From Promerops cafer (taxonomy: Eukaryota; Chordata; Aves; Passeriformes; Nectariniidae), in assembly GCA_013398275.1 (NCBI GenBank), contig VZSE01002199.1, positions 288,823 through 352,822 of the forward strand: a DNA stretch of 64,000 nt, read 5' to 3'. The position numbers and the translations under genes were made by a program. The number at the start of each line of letters is the position of its first letter. Position 1 is the stretch's first letter. Under the pieces are notes generated by a model. The model worked only from the letters and a program-made list of their open reading frames with translations. It was not told where the DNA came from and ran no database searches. This document shows positions 15,501 to 27,500 of this stretch, in pieces.

Positions 15501-18500
15501 CTTTTTCTTATTTTTAATTAAGCATAAAATAAGATCTTAAAACAAAACCAAAAAAAAAAGCTGTGCAGTTTGCTAGTCAAGATGCCACATCCTGAGCTAC
15601 TTGGCTTATAATACATTTTGCTCATTCTTACTGCCATGTGTTTTGGAGATAGGAAGTGTTGACGCCCGCTTTTACGAGACAGTTAATTTCTCACTAGAGG
15701 ACTGTTAAAGGAAACAATGAAATCAGGAAAGGAAAAAGAAAACACTGGTTAAAATAAAAGTTTGATAAAATAATGAGAAAACCTGGGAAAAGTCTAGAAG
15801 GACTTTGTCAGATTTCTTGCCTCGTGCACTCCTCCTACTGAACACTCAAACATCAAAGAAGAGATGACAAAAGTGTTTCTACAGAAGGTGCTGGTTAACT
15901 AGATGAGAAGTAATGTCACCACATAATATGTACATACAAGTAAAAATCCCAATCATCCTCTAATTCTTCTGTAGCTTTCTTTTTCAGTTGAAAAGAAGCC
16001 TCACAATACTTACCTGTTCAACTACTATTGCATTTCGCAATGAGGCATTCTCGTGAAGCTGGGACACAAACTGCTTCATGTCTGGCATAAAGTCCTTGAA
16101 AGTAGAAACCTGTATAATTGTTTAAATTGCAAAGAAGCAAATGATAAAATAGAAAATTCAATAACTGACTTTTCTGTTCAGTGGAGGTCAAAGGACCAGC
16201 CTTACAGCATTATTTTAATCCAACAATTCTTCTACTGTTAAAATGAAATATCTCACCCACAAATCTCTATTTCCACAACATATTTATCTTTATTTTTACT
16301 AAGAGTGAGTAAAAACTTTAAAAGGTATAGACTAAAAACAAGCTTTTCTACCCCTGGAAAATATCTAACAGTATTACGAATTACTTTATTAAATACTTAA
16401 CCAATTAAAATTGTGGCTAAAGAAAGCTATAAAGGAAAACCTTTCCTTGGATCAAAATATGTTTACAACAGCAAACAGAAGAAATCAGTAAGTCATACAT
16501 GTCTCCTATAGAGCTTCTTGGCTCTTCCACTTGGGGTAATCATAATCACAGCATAGCGCCGTATGCAGTACACGGTTCTCTTCTCAGGTTTCAGGACCCC
16601 TGAAATCACTTCCACAAGTTTATTGTGAGGAATGGTATCATAAGCCCTGGACACATCAGCCTGAAACAGAAGAAATATCTTCCACTACATATTCAGCAAT
16701 ATTGCTGTAAACATTGTGGTAGTATAGAATAAGTATTGCTGCAGTATGTAAGCAAGGATGAAGGATAGATCACAAAGGAGTAAAATTACTGCACCATTCA
16801 GGCCAAATTTGTGACAAAATAAAAACTCACTGCTTATCTGAAAAACCTTTCCCCACTCATCAAGTACTCCCTTAGAAAGGAATATCCAAATCATGAGTTT
16901 TAACACAATTATTATTATTACCAGAAAATTGTACCATATGCAACCTTAAATCTAACACTGAACCCCCAACCATTTAAGTTAATAACTGGTATTTTTATAC
17001 TTAAATATTTTAAGAAACTTGCCTCACCATATGGCCATGCAGATGACATCTTAGACTTTTGGAAAGCTGCAAACCTACATATTTTTCCTTTCCCTTCCTT
17101 TCCTTTTCATATTGGAAACCTACCTCTGCTTTTACTTGTCCTACTAAAACCAGAAAACTTTCTGTAGAGCAACAGTCTTACGATTACTATAACACAAATT
17201 ATATCAATGACATCACCCTTTGGCTCAAAAGATAACAAGCCAAAATTATGAAAGTTGTTTCAAGGCAGGAAGACAAGCAACATATGAGAGATGAGAACAC
17301 AGCCCCCGTATAATACACACAAATCTGTGTAATTTACATATTTTTGTATACATTGCCCCAGTTCAAAGCTATGAATTGAAATCAAACACAAAATGTTGCC
17401 TGCTAGACAGAACTGAAAAAAGTGTGAAGATGAAGAACAAACTCCTTGAAATAACGGGCTACCACAAGCATTGATTTTTTCAAAGTGGGAGAAGAAACTT
17501 CTTTGAAAGACACCAACCAGAAGTCATGTGTCCATTTTCAACAGAAACTAATGATACTGAGATAGAAGAGACAAATTTTTTAAGAGACACTGAATTTATT
17601 GAAATGCACATCGAACATTTTTTCTGGTTTTCATATGGCACAAAAGGCTATCTGAGCTTTTATCTTTCTCCCACTTTTATACCCAGTTAAAGGTAACTGC
17701 AAAAAATTCAGTGCATGCATAGAAGCAGGAGCTCCTGCACAAAAGAAAGATGGACAGGAAAACACTCAAGTAAAGGAAGCTCTACTGCAGGGTCACCCAT
17801 CCACAAAAAGCGATCAACCACCCCCATCAAAAAACTAACCAGAGTCTGTAAGGTATGCACAAAATTTTATTTAGAAAAAAAATAATTGTGCTAATTAGAT
17901 TACAGCTAATAAAGCTATAAAAGTATCTGTACAAGCTGGTTTTGAAAAGCTAGTTTGAATATGTAATTAAAAATACATACCTTTACACAGTAGAAATGAG
18001 GAACTTCACTACCAGATTGAAGAATCTTTGTAACAAACTGCTTCCATGTCTTGTAGATATCATCTTTCCCAAACACTGAAGAGCCTATAAAACTGGTGTT
18101 TACAGTCCTTTCATAATTTAACACACTAAACAGATTTTTTAGTTGAGTGTTGTAATGATTCATCTAAAGAGACCAAAAAGAATCACCTTAAATTATGTTG
18201 AAACACATTAAATTATTTGCAATACAAAGATTACAAATTTAAATAAAGTTTGAGATTAAATGTATGTATTTATTATATTATTTTTTTCAACTGAAGCTTT
18301 CAGAAAGCCTGAATATCACTATTGAATAACTGAATAACTACTTCAAAGTGACAAAACAGTCTCAGATTTTTTTTTTTTTTTTGGTACAGTTTAATCCTAT
18401 GGAAAATGTTTTTTGTTCCTATATTTGACTCTTGGAAATCAAGGTATAATAGTTACAATGAAAAAGATGAATACCAGCAAATAAAAATGCCATTGATCTG

Positions 18501-21500
18501 AAAATAACCTTAAATATCATTAATTCTCTCTGCTGGAGATAATGACAGTAACAAGAACAGCAAAGAGAAGGTGTGCTCTGAGATTTTGTGCCAACTCCAG
18601 CTGCACCATCAGCTGGGCCTCTGGAGGTACTTTATTCAAGTAATTGAGCAAAGATTTAACTCAGCTGTGGGGATAGTCAAGTACATCACAGCAGTACTGA
18701 AGTCATGCAGGTTGATTAGCTCTGTAAACACCATAATGTGGAATATTATGTGAAATAACACTCCACAGTTCAGAACAGCTTTTAGCTGATGCTCTTTTCA
18801 TCTGGTCTGGGATCACATGGTCTGAACAGTTAGTGCTAAGAAGCTGTTAACACCTCACCCATTTGGGAAACATTCAATCTTGTGAATGAGACTCAGCCTT
18901 AAGGAAAAACAATTAATGCTGCCGTGCAAGATAGTAAAACTGGGCTGCCACTGTGTCTTCTGGTTAACTGCCCTGTTAAATAGATTACTCTGTCCACTGA
19001 GTGTTCCTTCTGTCTGTTCCCACACTGCAATCACTCTCAGCTTCCTTCCTATCCCTCTACTGTGCTTGCTCCAGCTTCCTTGCCCTTCCTTTACACTCTT
19101 CTGTAAAGCACCCAGCTCACCACTGTTCACTGGCTCTACAGGCAACTTCACAGATTATGTGCACCATTAGTGTTCAGGCAAATCCCAACGGGCCAGACTC
19201 ACCCATATCAAAACAATAGGATTACCTTACAAGCCATGTTATTCTATTGGGCTCATTTCCTTAAGATAGTTTTGCAAACAGAAGTTTGTGATCCTGGAAC
19301 TGGAGGCTTGTGGTAATGAAGCACTGGAAAGGGAGAAGCTAAGCTGCAACAGACCCGTTCAGCCATTCTGATCAGAATGTTACAGTCCACCGTGTTAAAA
19401 TCAGTTTTATGTAACAAAAATCCTTACTCCATTTCTTAGTTACCTACATCAAATGCACATAAAACAATGAAGTAAATAAAAACCTTCTTTTCTCTGCTTT
19501 CCTTGCTGAGTGCTCGTGGTTCGACAATACTGCTCACTTTTACTATAGGTCTCAACCCATTTGGTTTGGGAATAAACCGGAGCTTTGATGCCATAGGAAC
19601 AAGGTTTTTTTGACGGATAGTTTCTATCTCCTCTGAAGACAGAGGCCGTAGCTGTACTTTGACAAAATGGTTTCTAAAATACAAATACACACTTAGTGTA
19701 AGCAACAGGAAAGGCAGAAAACAAAAACATTTAATGTCTTTACGATAACTAAAGCTGAATATTTTTCTAAGATAATACAAATACTAACCTCTACAGAAAG
19801 TGACATGAAATTCTGAATTTCAGAACAATATCACAGTAAGTTAATGACAATGTAATACAATAAGAGACCACATATTTCTGCTTGATGCAAACCAAGACAA
19901 AGCCTTTTTAACACAAAATTTAAGCACAGATCAGTGGAATATATATGAGCATTATGAAATATGTTTTATGCAATAAGCAGGAAGCTGGATATTGCTCATG
20001 GTTTCAGAAGTTTGAAAGGCATTAACCAAGTTGAAAAGAACCTTCTGAAAGCTATTCTACGAGAGCTCCTGGGAAGGGCGTACAAACTGTTAAGAACTGG
20101 CTGTTCTGCTCCCAGCAGTTAGGGGATCTACCACGTATTAGGAGTTATAGTTAATTCAGGTGCTGGGATATACAGACAACATAAGGACTTTAGGTATCCA
20201 GGACTTTGACGAGCAGGTGTCAGTTGAAGCAAACAGCAGAAAATAATGAAGAACCAAAGGCACCTAAGTCACAGGTTCTGTGCTTCCCAAGTTCGCCTTA
20301 ATGGGAAATGTGTTTTCCTCTCAGACCCCCCCCTCAGGATTAACAGTTCCATGAAGCTTCATCAAAATCAATACTTTTCCATACAACGAATCAGGAAATG
20401 GTGGTGGAGCAAAAGCCCTTGTTTTTACTTAAGATGCAGAGTTAAAGTACCCTATGTGCAACCTAAAAGACCTAGATCAATCTCCTGCACTGCTTGTATT
20501 GTTCAGAAGGACAAAATTTGCCCTACAGACTAATACATATATTACCCTGAGAAGTAAGTGAGGCAATTCAAGTCCTGACAAAAGACTGGACATCAATCTG
20601 AATTTGCATGAAGACTTTTTACATCCCACACAATCCAACAGGCTGGTTTAGCAAAAGGAGGCTACACTATTACAAAAGGCAGTGGGTGAATGGTGGAAAC
20701 CTGGTAAAGATGCTCTACGAGACACCTGAGAAGCCAAGAGTGCAGGTAAGAGAGGCACACAAATGCTTCTTTTGTAAGCCTATACAACTCAAATACAAGC
20801 TCATGATCCAGCTGCTTGGGACTCTTGAGGTCTAAGGGATACAGTGCATGACATCTAGAAGGTATAGTGGCATGCAGGGCCAGTGAGTTGAGCTAGTGGA
20901 AAGAGAGTTTTGAGGATTTATATTCAAACTTTCAAATTAAATTCCTGGTACAGATGCTGCCCAAAGGAAAGCAGAAATGATTGCTTTTCCAGAGTGACAG
21001 ATCACTATTCTTTATAGAATTACATTCCTTGCTGAACACAACATCTACCATACAGATAACCAAGACAAAACAAGTAACTCCAACAGAAAAAACTTAATGA
21101 CCAAATTTCCATCCCTGTACAGCTCACAGTCAAGACTGGACAGAAAAAAAAAACAACGAACCTCTATCACTATATTAAAAAATATGGCTTCCTTTGAAAG
21201 TGAAGACAAAGGCCAGTTATTGGCAGATCTTTGCTATTTCCTCTAGCCAGCTGGAGAACTGGATGCCATTTTGCCTGCAGCAACATTCATTGCTTATTTC
21301 ATGGCATTTATAGCAGTGCTAAGGATTTTGAATGTGCGCTAATCTAGCAGCCACTGAACCATGCTGCTCTCACTGGCACTCACAATGCTGTTAAGCACTG
21401 AAACTTGAAGGAACTTGACTAGATGGTCCTGTTGTCTTTTGACATCTCAGTCTGGTGGGGAAGATTCAGAATTTCTGCAGTTTTTAATCCTCAGAAGCCA

Positions 21501-24500
21501 CTGTGTGTGGCAAGGGCAAGGAGGGCATGAGCTTTAGGAAAACAAGTGCTCTCACCACAATACCGTGTTCATTATTTTTAACACACAACTTTACATTCTG
21601 CAGGCTATTGAAGCAACTATATCACAAAATACTGAAGTTTTCTTAGTAAATTCTGCTTTTAATTTGGGCAATGAAGTTTGATGTAGCTTCAAAAATTTAT
21701 ACAAATTTGTCTGTGTTCAACAGCACACTCTGATCTCCATCAATACAGCAAGGCTAATATACAGATCCAGGGCCCCTCTCAGAACCCTGCTCCATATTGT
21801 TGAGTGAGATTCTGCCCAGGATGATCTACTCAAAAGGACAGTCCTTCAAGATGAGGATTTACTCCCTAATGACAACACAGGCAATGCAAACGTAAGCTCA
21901 CAAGTAAGGTCCAGGTCCACTCAGTCCAGCCTGTTCCATCCATTCTCTTCCTCCAAAGGAGGATGCAGAAGAACTCAACAGGAATCGTTGGCTACTGATG
22001 CCTTCCTGTGAACCAGCTCAGAGCAACTGCCTTGAGCAGCTCCAGCTGAGGAGAACCAGGACAAGCACAGAACATCCATTAGATCAACAACTGAGATCAC
22101 CAGACACTCTTCCTCCAGAGAAGATGGAAGCAGCTCAACAGCCTTTGGCACTGCTTCACCAGCAGTGCCTGGCTGGTTAAGAGCAGTCAGTGTCCAAACA
22201 GCCTCAAAATGGCCAAAGCTGCCCTAAACACCAGTATCCCAGTATCTGTAAACATCTGTAACCCAATTTCTTTCCTCCTATGGGAAGTTGGAAGCTGGCC
22301 ACTTGTATGAATGCAGGAAGTGGGACTCGTGGCAGACCTCATGTAACACATCACACTTGAAAGAGCAGAGCTGAAAGCCCTGTCAGTCAAGCTCAACTGC
22401 AGCTGCTGGAATCAGCTCAAAGTCCTTAGAAACTATGACTTCTGTAGCCAAGAGCAAACATCCTGTTCTTAGAACACGCCTTTGGTAAGCACGCAGCAGC
22501 ACTTCCTTGGGATGTTTCTTGCTTCCAACAACCTGCAGTTTAGGGAACCTTTCAAGCAAAGGTGAGAAGGGGCTTCCTGCACGTTAAGGAACTATGTGAG
22601 GAGGAAATCAGAAGAAACAAGACCCTAGATTAAGATCTTTTGAGTTCAAAGCACCTTGTTCTTACACATTGGGCTTTTCTGGAAAACCGGGAACATGAAC
22701 AAAAGAGCTAAATCCCAAGTTATTTGTTTTCTTTTAATCACAAATCCCACAAAAAATCTATTATTTACTACTTCTATTATTTTTTATTGTATCTCTACTA
22801 TGTGAAAGTCAGTACTTGATCATATTTTGTGCCAAAAAATAGTCTTTAAGGACATTAAAACTGCACAAAACACTAATTTCAACACTCAGCTTTAGTTTGA
22901 GGACAAGACAAACAGAATGCGTGGCACTGAAAATTACATCCTATTACTATTCAAAGTGCATTTTCTGTGCTATAACTGCAAACAAGACTGAGACCCCATT
23001 AAGTGCAAACACAAATGCAAATGCAAAGAGTGGCACCCGAGATATCAATGCAGAAATCAGGGAGTGACAGGGCAGGAGGGGAAAAATCACAGATGTAACA
23101 TTATGGACCAAGAGATCAGAGCAAAAGCAAGAGGTTCACCATTACAAAACAGCCACTAAAACACAAAACAAAGTACGCTAATTTTTCACGGTTCCAAAGC
23201 TCTCAGACACCAACAATTTAATATAAAAACCTGAAAGATGTGAACAAAGGAGATGGATACACAACACTGTTCAATAAAATTGCCTTTCCTATTTTCTCAC
23301 TTAATTGTTTCAAATTTTATCTTAAATAATACCCTAACTTAAATACATGTATGCATTTTTAAGACCAAAAAAACCAGCATGGAATTCCAGCCATACTAAA
23401 AAAGGAGCTGTGGCTTCTAAAAACCTTAACCTTTGGGAAAAAAAAACCCTAAACCCACTAGGTTACTGTCTGATTTTTTATGAATAGAGTATTACAGCAT
23501 TTCAGAACAAAACCTTGGGTTTTTTTTTCCTAAATTAAAGTAGTTGAAGGAAATTGAGTATTTTTTAAATGAACTCTTACAAGGTTACTTTGGGATTCTA
23601 TCACTATGCTTTACTCATTGATAAAAGGTATAAAAATGGACTTATCACAACAAAATCCTCTTCATACTGGATTTTATTATTGCAAAGATTTCTCTTCTAA
23701 TAAAAAGTCTAAATTAGAATTAGTTTTCCCACACAAAATAGTTCTGAAATTACAAACTGTGCATGCTACAATCACAGGTAGAATTTTCCTCTGGGAAATG
23801 AAGCAAATAAAATGAAGATAAACGGGCAATAAATTAAAGCAGAAATATACCTTTACACTACAAAACACATGATTTCTACATATCCATTAATGTTTAATTA
23901 GTTTTCTAGTGTTACCTAATTCCAATGTTCTGTAACTTGCCCCAAATAAACTTTCGGTAGTAGAAGAGCATGTTTTTCTGGAACATGGTCTCGGTGATAT
24001 AGAAAAATGATCTGAGCAACTCAACAACATAGGTGCCCATCAGCCAGTACAGGAATCTGGCCAAAAGTTCTTCACGGAAACAGTGTTCATCGGCAGGAAC
24101 AAAGTGATCACCTTCAATAAACAATTCAAAGGTAGTTATAGTAACTATCAACTCTTAGCACCAGTAAAAAAACAGAACACACAAACAAAAAACTTAGATA
24201 ACATTCTTGCCCTAGCTTGAGGTCATGAGAAAGAAAAAAGGTAAGTACAAACAATTACACAGGTGACACTCCAAATTTTCAGGGCATTAAATAATGCAAT
24301 TGACCCAAGCTTAAAGTATAAACACAGGAACTAATCTGCAGTGGCAAACTGACATACAGGATACAAATACATGCCATAGTAGCCCAAAGACTTAGTTTCT
24401 TCCCCCAAGATCTTTAATGCACAAAGGTAAGATAATTATGAAAGGAGAGGTAAAATAAAAAGAAACAAGTCTACTACAATATAAAACCTAAAAAAAAAAA

Positions 24501-27500
24501 AAGGCAGAAGACTGAAAATAACATAGGTATACTGTAAAAATTAACAAAATTAAACTGGGATGATCTGGGGATAAGAATGACATTTAGATTTCCCAATTAC
24601 ATGAAAATTAATTAATGATAGGGTTAGGCTTTATTTCACACATCCTATATAAAACTTCTTGGTGCAGTCAGACAAAAACAAAAAAACTGAAATCACCTGA
24701 AGTCCATCAGTACTTCCAACATTTAGATGGGACAACAATTATGAACCCAGAGCATTTCTAACTACTGTAGAATTTAAGGTCACATAGATCTGTAATTATG
24801 TCTAAATACAGATGAACAGGGAATAAGACCCTGGGCTACAATGCTGGTGTTCTGGCCAGCTTCCAATAATAATTTTTCTAATTACATTTAACGAATAGAA
24901 TTTAGCCCAAATGCAACAGGATTCTTAAAGAGACTACGCAGAAATATTAATTTAGCTGCTTAGGACAAATCACGGTTATGGCATGATTGTGTTAAAAACA
25001 GCTTAATTTTGATGCAACAGACCTGACAGTAAAATTTATAAAATGGAAATAAATTTTCAGTTCTCTACTCTGTTTAGTTTTTGCAAACTCCACGCAGAGA
25101 CATTTTAATGTATTTACAGCACTTAAAAAAAGACTAGTACTACTTCAACAGAACCCAGTTAACATTAAGGGAAAATTTCACTGCTGGAAAACTCTCTAAT
25201 TGAAGAGCTGCAATATGCAACTGTAACATGTAAATTGAATCAGGATGCTGATAAGTAGCTGCTCTGGAAATAGATTATTTATTTTCTAAGTTCTTGACAA
25301 CAGATGTAAACAATTACTACAATTCAGGACACCATCAAGAAACCACTACTACTTTTGGAGGGAAAAACAAACCCAGCTACAGTGTAGCAAAGCAATTCAA
25401 AACACATTTAAATATCAAGCACATGGGAGTACTTCCATGAAAATTAAAATAAGCCTATATATTGCTTTGCCTGGAATATGGCCAGAGAAGAGGGCTTTAC
25501 ATTTTTCAAAGATCGGATGTTCCAAATCACTATCAATCAAAAACATATTTTACAATAAAGCCTTTTTAAGTATTTAACTTCTCAGCATTTTGGAAAGTGT
25601 GGTTTTGAACCACAGTTTCTGAATAAAGAAATACTGTTTCCTAGAATTAAGTTTCTAATGAAAGTGTAACCTCCCTTATTTTTGATACCAGTTTTCAAAC
25701 ATCAGACTTTTGATTTTCCTCCTAAACTTCAAAGAACCTGTAACAGTTTCAGAACTTAATACACCTTTTAACAAAAGAATAACATTTTCAGCTCACATTA
25801 CTGTAGGATCCAAGTACAATACCAGGTAAGAAAACTGTAAGCATACCAGTTAAGGGAGTGCAATTCGTATCGTATAGATGAAGAACAGAAGCACAGAAAA
25901 ATGAAAATATGTACTAGATCCTACAGCAATCAACCCCAGAAAGACGGCTTCAGCCTAGATTTAAATCCTGGGATAGTGTCTGAAGAACAAACTCAAGGAA
26001 AGGAAGTCACCTGTCATTTGAAAAGAGGACTAAACAGAAATGGATTCATACACAATCTGGAGCAATCAGCTGTTGCCCTCTTGAGAGATTTTTAGCCAGG
26101 GACCACTTGGCCTGGGGACTTCTGCACAACCAATTAGCCAGGCTGAAGCAGTGCTCAGTAAGGCTCTCTTGATCCTAGAGAAGGGCTCTAGAAAAGGTGA
26201 TCGATGATGACAGCCCTTTTTACACGGACATGTAATGATAGGACAAGGGGGAAAGGTTTTAAACTGAAAGAAAGTAGGTTCAGAAGGAAGACTGTTAGAA
26301 TGTTAGGAAAAAATGCTTTACTGTGAGGGTGGTAAGGTACTGGAACAGATTGGCCAGAGTGGTTGTGCATGTCCCAGCCCTGGACGCATTCAAACTAAAT
26401 GGGGTTCTAAGCAACCTGGTCTAGTGGAAGGTGTTCCTGCCCATGGCAGGGAGGTTGAACTAGATCTTTAAGGTCACTTCCAATCCAAACCATTCTGTGA
26501 TTCTGTAGCAGGCAATGCCTGTATTGAATGGGTTTCATACTCACATCTTTCTCACAGGGTTGATGTGTGGGAGTAAAAACTGGTTTTTTCACTCCCATAG
26601 CAGAGGAATCCTTGCCACTGCAAGTGTCTTGATTTGCTTTTTAGTTCTTTCTGAATTATTACAGTAACAAACAGGCAAACAGGGTTTATTCCTTACGCAC
26701 TTAGGTCACACTTCAATGGATTTTCAGAATTACTGCAATGTGGATAGTAGGAGTGGATGGGAAAGAGTTTTGGGTTTTGTTTAGCCCAAGTTCTGATTTC
26801 ATGTTTATGAAAACATCATTCTATTAAACACAAACAGCATGAATGCAAACAAGTTTTGGAAGGAAGACAAGCTCAAGTGTCCTTCCACCATCAGTTACAA
26901 ACACTACTAGGTCTGCTCTCTCAGCTATGGTTATTACTAATGAACTCAGCAATTCTGAGTACAGATTCAATATCCTCCCCTTCCCACCTTAAAGATGAAC
27001 CCCAATCACCTGACAGCCCCACCACTTAGTTCTTTAATAAAAGAAGTACCTTTGCCTGGACGAAGCCACATGCAGTCATTCACTCTCATCCTCCACATCA
27101 ACTCCTTCAACGAAACCTTAGCAAACCTCCCCCTGGAAATGAACATTTTGACATTTTTTAGGAACCGGCACTTGTTGTGGTTTGAACCCCAAAGCTCATT
27201 GGGAATGACCTTCTCCAGGCAATCCCTCACAAACATGTACACCTGCCAGTGGCTGGTGTGCTGCTTGATGAGCTCCCTGAGGACTGAACCACATGCCTCT
27301 GCCGGGTTTTGCTCCTCACTTGCTGGCAACTCCCCACACACAGATTCTGTGAGGGGAGCACCTAAGTTGTCTGGCTCATCAGCATGACCAGATTCACATC
27401 TGCTGCTTGTAACACACTTAGCAGGCTGTTTCCCAAACTGTTCTGCTTGTTTCTGAACCTCTGCTTCCCCAGGCAAGGCTGCCTGAAAAGACAGCTTGAT

